Positions 53,289 through 63,993 of a DNA stretch of 64,000 nucleotides are shown piece after piece. The position numbers were made by a program, and so were the translations under genes. The first letter of the stretch is position 1. Each line of letters starts with the position of its first letter. Location: the NCBI RefSeq assembly GCF_001571005.1, contig NZ_BCST01000008.1, positions 119,647-183,646 on the forward strand. The letters run 5' to 3'. Source of the DNA: Herbiconiux solani NBRC 106740. Its GTDB lineage: Bacteria > Actinomycetota > Actinomycetes > Actinomycetales > Microbacteriaceae. Below the pieces are notes generated by a model. It was not told the DNA's origin. It made no database searches and saw nothing but the letters and a program-made list of their open reading frames with translations.

Positions 53289-53321
53289 CCGGTGGGCCTG
53301 TGCTTCGCGCAGGCTCACCGG
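53289..53321 (-). terminator. hairpin at the xerD stop codon
   Basis: Arms ccggtgggcctg and caggctcaccgg (one G-U pair) with a 9-base loop overlap the xerD stop codon. It may reduce read-through into parA, which has its own start region. Confidence 0.4.
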
Positions 53322-54229
53322 GCTCGGGGGTGGGCGGTTTGGTACATGTCGATGAGGGTGTCGGCGGTGACCTGGGTGTAGAGCTGGGTGGTGGCCACCG
53401 AGGAGTGGCCGAGGAGGTCCTGCACCACCCGCACGTCGGCGCCGCCCTGCAGCAGGTGCGTGGCGAAGGAGTGCCGGAAGGTGTGCGGCGAGATGTGCAC
53501 CGTGAGCGCAGCCCGCTCGGCCGCCGACTGGATCACCAGCCACGCCGCCTGCCGACTGAGCCGCTGCCCGCGGATCCCGAGGAACAGCGCCGGCGTCGCT
53601 CTCCCCCGCGTCGAGAACACCGGCCGCACCCGCACCAGGTACGCGTCCAGCGCCGCCCGGGCATAGCTGCCGACCGGCACGATCCGTTGCTTGCTGCCCT
53701 TGCCGGTCACCCGCAGCATGTCGCCGTTCTGCACGTCGTCCACGTCGAGGTCCACGATCTCCGAGATCCGCGCGCCGGTCGCGTACAGCAGCTCCAGCAG
53801 TGCCCGGTCGCGCACCGCCACCGGGTCCTCCCCGCCCGTAGCCGTGAGCAGCCGGTCCATCTCGTCGATCGTGATGGCCTTCGGAAGCCGCAGCGCGAGC
53901 TTCGGCGGCTTCACCTCGCGCGCCGCATCCGCGTCGACGACCCCCTCCTCGGCGAGGTACCGGTGGAAGCTCCGCACCGTCGACAGGATGCGCGCCACCG
54001 ACGACGCCTTGAGCTCGCCCTCGCCCGCGCCCCGGGTCTCCTGGGTGAAGGCGCTGATGTCGCCCTCCCCCACCGACCGCAGGTCGTCGAGCCCCCGCGC
54101 CGCGAGCCACGTCGTGTACCGCCCGAGGTCGCGACGGTACGCGGCCACCGTGTTGGCGGCGAGCCCCCGCTCGATCGTGATGTGCCGCAGGAACCCGTCG
54201 ACCTCCCGGCCGATCCCCTCCGCCGTCAT
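53315..54229 (-). CDS. xerD: site-specific tyrosine recombinase XerD
   Basis: A 304-residue recombinase that resolves chromosome dimers at dif together with XerC. N-terminal SAM-like domain (IERGLAANTVAAYRRDL). The catalytic residues are in order: Arg in YATGARISEIVDL, Lys in TGKGSKQRIV, His-x-x-Arg in SPHTFRHSFATHLLQGG, His/Trp position in LLGHSSVATTQLYTQV, and Tyr there. ATG 54229 starts MTAEGIG. The NUDIX gene ends 12 bp upstream. No dif site was seen. Confidence 0.94.
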   Translation of the reverse strand: MTAEGIGREVDGFLRHITIERGLAANTVAAYRRDLGRYTTWLAARGLDDLRSVGEGDISAFTQETRGAGEGELKASSVARILSTVRSFHRYLAEEGVVDADAAREVKPPKLALRLPKAITIDEMDRLLTATGGEDPVAVRDRALLELLYATGARISEIVDLDVDDVQNGDMLRVTGKGSKQRIVPVGSYARAALDAYLVRVRPVFSTRGRATPALFLGIRGQRLSRQAAWLVIQSAAERAALTVHISPHTFRHSFATHLLQGGADVRVVQDLLGHSSVATTQLYTQVTADTLIDMYQTAHPRAR

Positions 54230-54240
54230 CGGGCGACCGG

Positions 54241-54865
54241 CTACCGTGCGCTCCGGAAGCGCGGGTGCGCCTCCCACGGCGAATCCGCCGGCCGCAGAGT
54301 CGACCAGCCCCTCGCCCGCGACGCCGAGGCGGCGAGCGCCCCGATCACGAGCGACGGGTTCTGCACCCGGCTCGCGAGCACGGCGTCCACGACCTCGTCC
54401 AGCGGGAACCAGGCCGACTCCATGTCGGCCTCCTCGCCCTCCCGGTCGAAGCGCGAGCCGGTCGGCCGCACACCCCGCGCGAGGTAGATCCGGATGGCCT
54501 CGTTGTTGCCGCCCGGCGTCGTCACGTAGTCGCTCAGCACGTGCCAGTCGTCGGCCTCGAGGTCGACCTCCTCGGAGAGCTCGCGCTTGGCGGCGTCCAA
54601 GGGCGACTCCGCCTCGACGTCGAGCAGCCCCGCCGGCGGCTCCCACTCGCGTCGGCGCACCGGATGCCGGTACTGCTTGATCAGCAGCACCCGGTCCTCG
54701 TCGTCGAGCGCGAGGATCGCGACCGCGCCCGGGTGGTCGACGAAGTCGCGCCGAAGCGTGTCCCCGCCGTACTCGAAGGCCTCACGCCGCACGTCCCACA
54801 CGTAGCCGTCGAAGACGACCTCGCTCTCGGAGACGGGAACGAGCGCGACCTCGTCGGCGAGCGGC

Positions 54866-54873
<8 letters not shown>
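54241..54873 (-). CDS. NUDIX hydrolase, ADP-ribose pyrophosphatase-like
   Basis: A 210-residue enzyme. The Nudix box is [20 protein letters not shown] followed by EVDLEA (about residues 85-110), with the full G-x5-E-x7-REL-x-E pattern. Upstream is [21 protein letters not shown], as in ADP-ribose and similar sugar-nucleotide hydrolases. It overlaps pyrG by 8 bp. The mycobacterial equivalent is Rv1700, an ADP-ribose pyrophosphatase. Confidence 0.92.
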
Positions 54874-56566
<1,693 letters not shown>

Positions 56567-56597
56567 GGAATTCCATCCTAACAGTCGTCTTGGCTGG

Positions 56598-58046
56598 TCA
56601 TGTCGTTCGTGCGGTCTCGGGCGCGTCCGAAGTCGTGCCGAGCGCCGCATCCGGTGCCGCTTCCGAGGTCGCATCCGGGCTCGCGCCGGACGTCTCCTCC
56701 GCGGGCCGCTGCAGGATCTCGACGAGCAGGATCAGCACGACCGCGATCACCGCGGTCCACACCGTCTGCCCCACCGTGATCGGCCGCACGAGCAGCACGA
56801 ACAGCGCCGCGAGCACCGCGATCGCCGCCTCGACGAGCGTGCGCTGCCGGCCGAGGAACCGCCCGAACGCCCCCGTCGTCACCCCGCGCGCGTCGCCGAG
56901 CCGCCGCAGCCGGGTCGCGCCCTCGCCGAACAGCGATCGCAGCGCCGGCGCCGGCCGCAGCGGCCCCGCCGCCCACGCGACCACTGCGACGGTGAAGGCG
57001 AGCACGGCGATCGACACCACGGTCGCCGCGATCAGCGAGGTGACCTGGTCGTAGATCGCTCCCGCCGCGTCGATCGGCAGGTACCGCGGCGCGATCGACG
57101 CGACCGTGACGAGATTGCCGATGCGCAGCGCGATCCCGACGAGCACCATCAGGATGCCGAGCGCGAGCGCGGTGCCGAACAGCGCCACGAGCCGCCGCTT
57201 CGCGAGGAGCACCCCGGCCGCGAGCAGGAGGAAGGCGACCCAGGGCAGCCACCCTCCGACGGCCACGGCGAGCGCGTAGCCGAGCGTCGCCTGGCCGAGG
57301 CCGTCCGACTGCGCGACCACGATGCTGAGGTCGACCGCGGGGATGGCGTCGGCGAAGTCGAGCCCCTGCGCGATCATGGCCTGCTTGACCGCTTCGACGA
57401 TCGGACCGAGCTGGATCGAGAGCTCGCCCGACGATGAGATGGCGAGCGCGGAGGACGGATCCCCGGTCAGCGCCGCGATGAGCTGCCGGTGGCTCACCCG
57501 GAGCGTCTGCGCCCAGATGTCCTCGAAGGCGGGCGAGTCCACGAAGTCGGTCACGACTCCGGTGGCGAGCGAGCGCAGGCCGAGCGCCGCGGGCCCCTTG
57601 AGGGCGTCGAGCGCCGCTGCGGCGGTGTCGGGCACCCCGAGGCCGTTCACGGCGTCGATCGCGGCGCTCGTGGTGCCGGTGAAGTCGACCTGCTGGTCGA
57701 CCGCATCCATCACCTCGGTCACGACGAAGGCCTTGACCGCGGGGTCGGCGGCCAGTGGCGCGAAGGTCGCCACGAACTTCTCGGTGTCGGTCAGCTGCCC
57801 CTCGGCCCAGTTGCCCACGAGCCCGAGCGGCACGAGAATCAGCCCGACCACGACCAGGGCGACGGATGCGATGGTGCGGCCCCGTCGCCGCCTCGGCCGC
57901 GCGGGTGTCACCGACGACCCGACGGCGGAAGGCCCCTCGATCACGACGGTCTCGGCCCGCGAGGCGGCCTCCGCCTTCAGCACGGCGTTCTCCGCCCGCA
58001 ACCGCTCCACCTGAGCGGAGAGCTCGTCGTTCGTCATCCGCGCCAT
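56598..58046 (-). CDS. membrane protein of unknown function (482 aa) with coiled-coil N-terminus
   Basis: Starts with a short leucine-zipper-like helix ([24 protein letters not shown]). A transmembrane helix follows at about residues 60-80 ([20 protein letters not shown]), then a 190-residue non-cytoplasmic domain rich in Ala, Val, Asp and Thr. Three to five more helices fall between about residues 265-440. The C-terminus is Ser/Ala-rich. Actinobacteria have many such large-loop membrane proteins of no known function. It stands between recN and pyrG, where mycobacteria have Rv1697 and Rv1698. A good GGGGGA site precedes the ATG. Confidence 0.8.
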   Translation of the reverse strand: MARMTNDELSAQVERLRAENAVLKAEAASRAETVVIEGPSAVGSSVTPARPRRRRGRTIASVALVVVGLILVPLGLVGNWAEGQLTDTEKFVATFAPLAADPAVKAFVVTEVMDAVDQQVDFTGTTSAAIDAVNGLGVPDTAAAALDALKGPAALGLRSLATGVVTDFVDSPAFEDIWAQTLRVSHRQLIAALTGDPSSALAISSSGELSIQLGPIVEAVKQAMIAQGLDFADAIPAVDLSIVVAQSDGLGQATLGYALAVAVGGWLPWVAFLLLAAGVLLAKRRLVALFGTALALGILMVLVGIALRIGNLVTVASIAPRYLPIDAAGAIYDQVTSLIAATVVSIAVLAFTVAVVAWAAGPLRPAPALRSLFGEGATRLRRLGDARGVTTGAFGRFLGRQRTLVEAAIAVLAALFVLLVRPITVGQTVWTAVIAVVLILLVEILQRPAEETSGASPDATSEAAPDAALGTTSDAPETARTT

Positions 58047-58090
58047 GGCTCCCCCTCAGCCCCCGGCCGGGGCAGGGCCCCGATCCGTTA

Positions 58091-59875
58091 TCAGTGTGGC
58101 ACAGCGAGGCTCGTGGCCGTCTCCAGGAGTTCTGCGGCGTGCGCGAGGCCCGAGTCCGAGTCCGGCAGACCCGAGAGCAGGCGCGCCATCTCCGCCAGGC
58201 GGTCGTCCCCGGTCAACTGCACGACATTGGATGCGGTGACCGGCCCGTCGAGATCCTTCTCCACCCGCAGGTGGTTGGTCGCGAACGCGGCCACCTGCGC
58301 CAGGTGCGTCACCACGATCACCTGGGAGGTGCGGGCGAGGGCCGCAAGCCTGCGGCCGATCTCGATCGCCGAGGCGCCACCCACTCCGGAGTCGACCTCG
58401 TCGAAGACGAAGGTCGGCACGGGGTCGGCAGCGGCCAGCACGACCTCGATCGCGAGCATCACTCGCGAGAGCTCTCCGCCGGACGCCCCCTTGTTGAGCG
58501 GCCGCGGTTCGCTGCCCTCGTGCGGCCGCAGCAGGAACTGCACGAGGTCGCGGCCGCTGGAGCCGAGCTCCTCGCGCTCCTGCACCTCGACCACGAAGCG
58601 GGCGTTCGGCATCGCCAGGGCCGAGAGCTCCTCGGTGACGCCGGCGGCCAGGGTCGTCCCGGCGGCGCGACGCAGCTCGGTGAGTTCGGCGGCCAGGCGC
58701 TCGAGCGCGGCGAGCTCGTCGTCGACCAGGGAAGTCAGTTCCTCGATCCGGTCCGAGTCGGAGTCGAGCTCGAGCAGGCGCGGACCGGCCTCGGCGGCGT
58801 AGGCGATGACGTCCGAGAGCTCGGGCCCGTACTTCCGCGCCAGGCTCGTCAGAGCCGCGCGTCGCTCCTGGATGCGGTCGAGCGCGCCCGGCTCGTCGCT
58901 CTCGAGGTTCGCCACGTAGCCGGCCAGCTGGGTCCCGGCATCCGAGAGGATGAAGCTCGCGTTCGCGAGCGCCTCGACGATGGGCGCGAGCGAGGAGTCG
59001 TGATGGGCGACCCGCTCGAGGCTCCGCCGTGCGGCGTCGACCAGGCCGATGGTGTCCGCGTTCTCACCGGTCTCGCTCGAGATCGCCTCGTGCGCCTCGG
59101 CCGCGGCGAGCCGCAGCTCCTCCACGTTCGTGAGCCGGTCGGCGAGCTCGGTGAGCTCGGCATCCTCACCCTCGACGGGTTCGACGGCGGCGATCTCATC
59201 GACCGCGGCACGCAGCCGGTCGGCCTCCCGGAGCCGGGCGCTCCGCTCGGTGACGAGCGCCTCGATCTCGGCGCGGTGGCCCTGCCAGCGTCCGTAGGCG
59301 GTCTGGTACTCCGTCAATCGTGCCGCGAACTCGGGGCCCGCGAAGCTGTCCAGGGCGGCGCGCTGGGCCGACTGGCTCTTCAGCCGCAGCTGGTCCGACT
59401 GTCCGTGCACGACGACGAGCGCGCTGCCGAGCTCCGAGAGCACGCTGATCGGCGCCGAGCGGCCGCCGACGACGGCGCGGCTCCTGCCCTCGGCCGAGAC
59501 CGACCGCGACAGGATGAGCTCGCCGTCAGGAGCGGTGCCGGCAGCAGCAGCGCCCGAGCCCGCCCGGCCTGCGCCAGCCCCGCCCGCACCCGCTGCATCC
59601 ACGCCGTCGGCCTCGACCTCGCCGCCGAGCTCGCGCACGCGGTCGGCCACGATTCCGGCGGAGTCGACGAGGATCCGCCCCTCGATCCACGCCTGCGAGG
59701 CGCCCGAGCGCACGGATCCGGTGTCCGCCCGCTCACCGAACAGCAGCCCGAGGGCCGACACCACCATGGTCTTGCCCGCGCCGGTCTCCCCGGTCACGGC
59801 GGTGAACCCGGGGCCGAGGGGCAGCACGGCCTCCCCGATCACCCCGAGATCCCTGATCGACAGTTCCTCAATCAC
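58091..59875 (-). CDS. recN: DNA repair protein RecN
   Basis: A 594-residue SMC-like ATPase for double-strand-break repair. Walker A is FTAVTGETGAGKTMVVSAL (about residues 25-43). Long coiled-coil arms (about residues 170-400) are seen from Leu/Arg/Glu-rich helices. The signature and Walker B are LNKGASGGELSRVMLAIEVVL and PTFVFDEVDSGVGG. A Gly/Ala-rich insert (about residues 90-115, AGAGGAGAGRAGSGAAAAG) is unusual. It overlaps nadK by 8 bp. Confidence 0.95.
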   Translation of the reverse strand: MIEELSIRDLGVIGEAVLPLGPGFTAVTGETGAGKTMVVSALGLLFGERADTGSVRSGASQAWIEGRILVDSAGIVADRVRELGGEVEADGVDAAGAGGAGAGRAGSGAAAAGTAPDGELILSRSVSAEGRSRAVVGGRSAPISVLSELGSALVVVHGQSDQLRLKSQSAQRAALDSFAGPEFAARLTEYQTAYGRWQGHRAEIEALVTERSARLREADRLRAAVDEIAAVEPVEGEDAELTELADRLTNVEELRLAAAEAHEAISSETGENADTIGLVDAARRSLERVAHHDSSLAPIVEALANASFILSDAGTQLAGYVANLESDEPGALDRIQERRAALTSLARKYGPELSDVIAYAAEAGPRLLELDSDSDRIEELTSLVDDELAALERLAAELTELRRAAGTTLAAGVTEELSALAMPNARFVVEVQEREELGSSGRDLVQFLLRPHEGSEPRPLNKGASGGELSRVMLAIEVVLAAADPVPTFVFDEVDSGVGGASAIEIGRRLAALARTSQVIVVTHLAQVAAFATNHLRVEKDLDGPVTASNVVQLTGDDRLAEMARLLSGLPDSDSGLAHAAELLETATSLAVPH

Positions 59876-60797
59876 GATCGGCCGGGCCTCTCCACCCGTT
59901 CACGGGCAGGTTGAACTTGCGCACCAGGCGGTCGGTGAACGGCGCCTGGTGGAGGCGCGCCAGCCGCACCGGGATGGGCGAGCGGCGCACGACCACGCGC
60001 GCTCCCTTCTCGAGGTCGCGCATCCGCCGGCCGTCGCTCCAGAGCACGGCACCGCCCTGGGTGCGGTCGAGCACCTCGACGGCGAGGGCGGAGTCCGGCC
60101 CCACGACGAGCGGCCGTGCGAACAGCGCATGCGGGCTGAGCGGCACCATCAGCAGGGCGTCGACGCTCGGCCAGACGACGGGGCCACCGGCCGAGAAGGA
60201 GTAGGCGGTGGAGCCGGTCGGGGTCGACATGACCACGCCGTCGCAGCCGAAGCTCGACAGCGGCCGGCCGTCGACCTCGATGACGACCTCGAGCATCCGC
60301 TCACGGCTCGCCTTCTCGACGGTGGCCTCGTTCAGCGCCCAGCTCTCGTAGACGACCTCGTCGCCGACCTTCACGCGCACCGAGAGCGTCATCCGCTCCT
60401 CGACCTGGTAGTCGCGGGCGAGGGCGCGCTGCACGGTCTCGGTGAGGTCGTCGCGGTCGCTCTCGGCGAGGAAGCCGACGTGCCCGAGGTTGACCCCGAG
60501 CAGCGGCACGGTGCGGCCCTCGACCGGCGCGTTCCGCACCAGCTCGGCGGCGCGGAGGATCGTGCCGTCACCGCCCAGCACGATGACCAGCTCGAGGTCG
60601 GGCACGGTCACGCCGTCGCCGAGCAGCTTGAAGGCACCGAGCTCGCCGAGCACGTGGATGTCGTCGTTCTCGTCGAACGGCGCGATCACCGGGGTGACCC
60701 CCGCGTCACGGAGCTGCTGGCACACGCTCTGCGCGGCGAGCACCGAGTCACGACGACCGGTGTGCAGCACCACGAGGATGTAGCGTTCCACTGGCAC
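59868..60797 (-). CDS. nadK: NAD kinase
   Basis: A 309-residue enzyme making NADP from NAD with ATP or polyphosphate. The GGDGT motif is LVIVLGGDGTILRAAELV (about residues 70-87). LLGVNLGHVGFLAE, LNEATVEKAS, and the second conserved block DGVVMSTPTGSTAYSFSAGG follow. It overlaps recN by 8 bp and lies 3 bp after tlyA, in the order seen in mycobacteria (Rv1694-Rv1696). Confidence 0.95.
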   Translation of the reverse strand: MPVERYILVVLHTGRRDSVLAAQSVCQQLRDAGVTPVIAPFDENDDIHVLGELGAFKLLGDGVTVPDLELVIVLGGDGTILRAAELVRNAPVEGRTVPLLGVNLGHVGFLAESDRDDLTETVQRALARDYQVEERMTLSVRVKVGDEVVYESWALNEATVEKASRERMLEVVIEVDGRPLSSFGCDGVVMSTPTGSTAYSFSAGGPVVWPSVDALLMVPLSPHALFARPLVVGPDSALAVEVLDRTQGGAVLWSDGRRMRDLEKGARVVVRRSPIPVRLARLHQAPFTDRLVRKFNLPVNGWRGPADRD

Positions 60798-60800
60798 GCG

Positions 60801-61601
60801 TCAGGCTCCTGTCATCTCGGTCACTCGGTCCAACCATTCTGTCGGATTCGATCCCGCGTCCCGGTTGAACCAGACGAGGTACTCGAGATTGCCCGCCCCG
60901 CCCGCGATGGGCGACGGGATGAGGCCGGCCGTCGGGAGACCGAGATCGTAAGCGGCCCAGAGCACGTTCGCGACCGCGTCCGCCCGCAGATCCTTGTCGC
61001 GCACGATCCCCTCGCGCACACCGGTCCGCCCCACCTCGAACTGCGGTTTGATCAGCAGCACGAAATCGGCCTCGGGCGTGGCGACCGAGATGAGGGGCTC
61101 GAGCACGAGACCGAGCGAGATGAACGAGAGGTCGGCGACCACGAGGTCGACCGGCTGGTCGACACCGGATGCGCCGGCGAGCGTCTCCGGGGTGGCGAAC
61201 CGCAGGTTGAACCCCTCGACCTCGACGACCCGCGGATCCCTGCCGATGATCGGGTCGAGCTGGCCGTGCCCGACGTCGGCGGCGATCACCCGGGCGGCGC
61301 CGCGCTCGAGCAGCACCTGGGTGAACCCGCCGGTGGACGCGCCCGCATCCAGGGCGAGCCGCCCGTCGACAGGTACCGGGAACGCGTCCAGGGCGGCGAT
61401 GAGCTTGTGGGCCCCACGGCTGACGTAGCGGTCGACGCCGTCGACGGTCACCGACTGCTCGTCGCCCACGGGGAACGAGGCCTTCACGACGGGCGTGCCA
61501 TCGACGCGCACGTAGCCGTTGGCGATCAGCCGGGCGGCATGCGTGCGGGAACGCGCGAGCCCTCTGGCCGCGACGGCGGCATCGAGACGGGTGCTATCCA
61601 T
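60801..61601 (-). CDS. tlyA: TlyA family rRNA 2'-O-methyltransferase
   Basis: A 266-residue enzyme that methylates 16S and 23S rRNA. S4 domain at the start (RLDAAVAARGLARSRTHAAR). SAM-dependent FtsJ-like domain: ALDAGASTGGFTQVLLERGA (about residues 83-102), then FISLGLVLEPL and LLIKPQFEVGR. Loss of TlyA is linked to capreomycin resistance in mycobacteria. It overlaps the small gene upstream by 8 bp. Confidence 0.95.
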   Translation of the reverse strand: MDSTRLDAAVAARGLARSRTHAARLIANGYVRVDGTPVVKASFPVGDEQSVTVDGVDRYVSRGAHKLIAALDAFPVPVDGRLALDAGASTGGFTQVLLERGAARVIAADVGHGQLDPIIGRDPRVVEVEGFNLRFATPETLAGASGVDQPVDLVVADLSFISLGLVLEPLISVATPEADFVLLIKPQFEVGRTGVREGIVRDKDLRADAVANVLWAAYDLGLPTAGLIPSPIAGGAGNLEYLVWFNRDAGSNPTEWLDRVTEMTGA

Positions 61602-61752
61602 TCGACGGTGAGGAGTCCCCGCCCTCGAGGCGGCCCTTCAGTTCGTCGTGCAGCTGGGCGTACGCCGAGGCGCGCTGGTCGAGCGGCTGCTCCTCGATCA
61701 GGCGCAGCCGCGGAAGCAGCGCGTCGTCGGTGTCGAGGTCGTCGGAAGTCAC
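61594..61752 (-). CDS. small protein of 52 aa, counterpart of Rv1693
   Basis: A short acidic frame with a GTG start reading MTSDDLDTDDALLPRLRLIE, then a helix (QPLDQRASAYAQLHDELKGRL). Its stop overlaps the tlyA start by 8 bp. The position, between the HAD phosphatase and tlyA, is that of mycobacterial Rv1693, a small conserved protein. The function is unknown. The start is the weaker part: the GGAGG site is almost touching the GTG. Confidence 0.7.
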   Translation of the reverse strand: MTSDDLDTDDALLPRLRLIEEQPLDQRASAYAQLHDELKGRLEGGDSSPSNG

Positions 61753-61805
61753 CCCTCCAGCGTACCGCGGTGCCCCGACAGCGGGCCGTCCGGCAGCGGC
61801 CGCGC

Positions 61806-62825
61806 TCAGCTGTACAGCTGCGGGTCGACGTCCAGCGCGTGGATCGACAGCCCCGAGTCCCAGATCGCCGCGCTTCCGGCACGGACCAGGTCGACCGGAG
61901 AATTGCCCGCCTTGACGACCCGCACGACGTGGCCGTTCATCCGCACCACCGCGTCGCCGACGATCGTCTCGGAGCCGTCCTTCGACGTTCGCGTGACGGG
62001 GTAGGCCTCGAACAGCTGGCGCAGGTCGGTGAGGATGAAGTCGGGCCGCGACCCCTTGGGCGCCGCGAGCAGCTGCTTCGGTCCGTCGATCCCGGTGAGC
62101 ACGTGGATAGCGCGGAGCCCCGCCCGCTTGGCCCCCATCGTGTCGGTGTCGAGCCGGTCGCCGATGAAGGCGGCGTTGTGCGCGCCGAAGCGATCGGCCG
62201 CGACCTCGAAGATCGTCTTCTCGGGCTTGCCCGCCACGACCGGCAGGCGACCGACGGCCGTGTGCACGGCCGAGACAAGGGTGCCGTTGCCCGGCGCGAT
62301 GCCACCGGCGACCGGAATCGTCCAGTCGGTGTTGGTGGCGACCCAGTGAACGGCGGGATCGTGCAGCGCGAAGCTCGCCTGGGCCAGCTGGAGCCAGCCG
62401 ACCTCGGGCGCGAAGCCCTGCACGACGGCGGCGGGCTTGTCCGCCGCCTCGCGGGTCACGACCAGGCCGGCCTTCTCGACCTCGGTGACGAGCCCCACTC
62501 CCCCGACGACGAGCACGGTGGCTCCGGGCTCGACGAGGGTGGTGAGGATGCGCATGGCCGCCTGCGGCGACGTCACGACATCCTGCGCCGCGACCCCGAG
62601 GCCGAACGAGCTGAGGTGCTCGGCGACCTGAGCGTCGGTGCGCGAGGCGTTGTTCGTGATGTAGCCGACGCGGATGCCGTCGGTCTTCACCCGGTTGAGC
62701 GCGTCGACCGCGTAGGGCACGGCATCCGCACCCTTGTAGACGACGCCGTCGAGGTCGGCCAGCACGGCGTCGACACCATCGAGCGGATGCACGGTCTCAG
62801 CCTTCTTCGGTCGGAACAGACTCAT
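61806..62825 (-). CDS. HAD-IIA family phosphatase
   Basis: A 339-residue HAD hydrolase of the NagD/4-nitrophenylphosphatase group. Motif I is LADLDGVVYKGADAVPYA (DxDG, about residues 22-40); motif II VGYITNNASRTDAQVAEHL; motif III GKPEKTIFEVAADR; motif IV FIGDRLDTDTMGAKRAG. The C-terminal 80 residues (SETIVGDAVVRMNGHVVRVV) are an extra beta domain. Overlaps the upstream gene by 29 bp. The counterpart in mycobacteria is Rv1692, a glycerol-3-phosphate phosphatase. Confidence 0.92.
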   Translation of the reverse strand: MSLFRPKKAETVHPLDGVDAVLADLDGVVYKGADAVPYAVDALNRVKTDGIRVGYITNNASRTDAQVAEHLSSFGLGVAAQDVVTSPQAAMRILTTLVEPGATVLVVGGVGLVTEVEKAGLVVTREAADKPAAVVQGFAPEVGWLQLAQASFALHDPAVHWVATNTDWTIPVAGGIAPGNGTLVSAVHTAVGRLPVVAGKPEKTIFEVAADRFGAHNAAFIGDRLDTDTMGAKRAGLRAIHVLTGIDGPKQLLAAPKGSRPDFILTDLRQLFEAYPVTRTSKDGSETIVGDAVVRMNGHVVRVVKAGNSPVDLVRAGSAAIWDSGLSIHALDVDPQLYS

Positions 62826-63906
62826 CGTCCTCGTCGTCCATCTCCTCGAACACCTCGATGGTGTCGTCACCGTCGGTGTCACCGTTCAGCGCCGCGTCCG
62901 CGCGCTCGGCGCGCTCCCGCCAGCGTGCGGCCTCGTCGTCCTGACCCAGCTCGTCCAAGACCTCGGCGTAGGCGTCGAACAGCTCGGGGCTATAGGAGTA
63001 GGCCACGTCGGGGTTCAGCTGCGGGATCTCGAGCTCCGTCAGCGCCGCGTCGGGCTGACCGAGGTCGAGGCGCGCGCCGGACATCGCGATGGCCACGGCC
63101 ACCTGCGACGGCACCGAGAGCGTGGACCGCTCGACGGAACGCCCGACCTCGAGCGCGCGGTCGGGACGACCGATGCCCCGCTCGCTGTCGATCATCAGGG
63201 CGAGCTGCTCGTTCGACCCGGAGATGCGGCGGTAGGTGCGGAGCTCGCGCAACGCGAGGGCGAAGTCGCCGGTGGCATACGCCGTGATCGCGAGGGTCTC
63301 GCGCACGACACCGATCCGGCCGGCCCGGCGCGAGGCCGAGACGGCGTGCTGATGCGCCTGCTCGGGGTTCTCCTCGATCAGACGCCCGGCCATCACCAGG
63401 TGACGCGCGACCTCATCGGCGTTCTCCTTGTTGAGGGTCTTGAGCTCGTTGCGCGCGATCTTGTCGAGGTCGCGGGGAGTGACGTCGTCCGGGATGAGCG
63501 GGTCATCGTGGCGCGGACGAACCGCACGCAGCTCGCGGGCGCGCAGCTCCTCCTCGGTGAGGGGCGGGCGCTCGAAGCGCGAGGCGCTGGAGTCGTTGCG
63601 AGCGGGCTTGCCGTCCTTGGTCCAGAGCCGACGCTCGTTCGGGCCGCCGCTCGACGGGCGACCACCGCGGTCGGGCCGGTCGCCACCGCGGTCAGGGCGC
63701 TGGCCGCTGCGCTCAGGACGCTGCCCGGCGCGATCGGGGCGCGGCCCACTGCGCTCCGGGCGCTGGCCCGATCGCTCGGGGCGCTGGCCGGTCCGATCCG
63801 GCCGCGACGTGGAGTCGCGTCGTGGGGTAAAGGGACGCTTCCCTGAATCCTTCCGAGGAGGTCGACGATCGTCGCTCTTCCGCTTCTCATCGTCGGCTTC
63901 GCTCAC
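62797..63906 (-). CDS. helical-repeat (TPR-like) protein with an Arg/Pro/Gly-rich N-tail
   Basis: A 369-residue protein. Residues 1-110 are basic and disordered, with seven 7-residue repeats of the form RPERSGQ/RPDRGGD (residues 34-82). Residues about 145-340 are paired helices of the TPR type (RHLVMAGRLIEENPEQAHQHA, ALALRELRTYRRISG). The C-terminus is very acidic (DDTIEVFEEMDDEDDE). The counterpart in mycobacteria is Rv1691. GAGGAGGGA stands 7 bases before the GTG. It overlaps the HAD gene by 29 bp. Confidence 0.85.
   Translation of the reverse strand: MSEADDEKRKSDDRRPPRKDSGKRPFTPRRDSTSRPDRTGQRPERSGQRPERSGPRPDRAGQRPERSGQRPDRGGDRPDRGGRPSSGGPNERRLWTKDGKPARNDSSASRFERPPLTEEELRARELRAVRPRHDDPLIPDDVTPRDLDKIARNELKTLNKENADEVARHLVMAGRLIEENPEQAHQHAVSASRRAGRIGVVRETLAITAYATGDFALALRELRTYRRISGSNEQLALMIDSERGIGRPDRALEVGRSVERSTLSVPSQVAVAIAMSGARLDLGQPDAALTELEIPQLNPDVAYSYSPELFDAYAEVLDELGQDDEAARWRERAERADAALNGDTDGDDTIEVFEEMDDEDDESVPTEEG
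63661..63807 (-). repeat. 21-bp tandem repeat encoding RPxRxGx heptads
   Basis: Seven 21-base units encode residues 34-82 of the TPR-like protein. The third codon positions vary between units, so the repeat is old and kept for protein sequence rather than recent slippage. Confidence 0.85.
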
Positions 63907-63963
63907 GATGTCCCTCCTCAGGATCTCAGGTGCATTCTCTATTGGATTACAGGTGTTAAACGA

Positions 63964-63993
63964 AAATGGCCGCCCATCGCTGGGCGGCCATTT
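63964..63993 (-). terminator. rho-independent terminator of a gene outside the window
   Basis: Perfect 13-bp arms aaatggccgccca and tgggcggccattt, with a 4-base loop, are followed on the minus strand by ttttcgttt. It ends a transcript coming from the right and isolates the TPR-like gene at 63906, which must start its own transcription in the 57 bases between. Confidence 0.93.

Noticed and set aside
53315..54229. dif site or integrated element next to xerD
   Set aside because: No attachment-like direct repeats or mobile genes; this is the housekeeping xerD in its conserved place.
59514..63287. Plus-strand open frame of over 1200 codons
   Set aside because: Antisense to recN, nadK, tlyA and the HAD gene. 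Long antisense frames are common in DNA with very high third-position GC; composition (Arg, Pro, Gly, His) is not protein-like.
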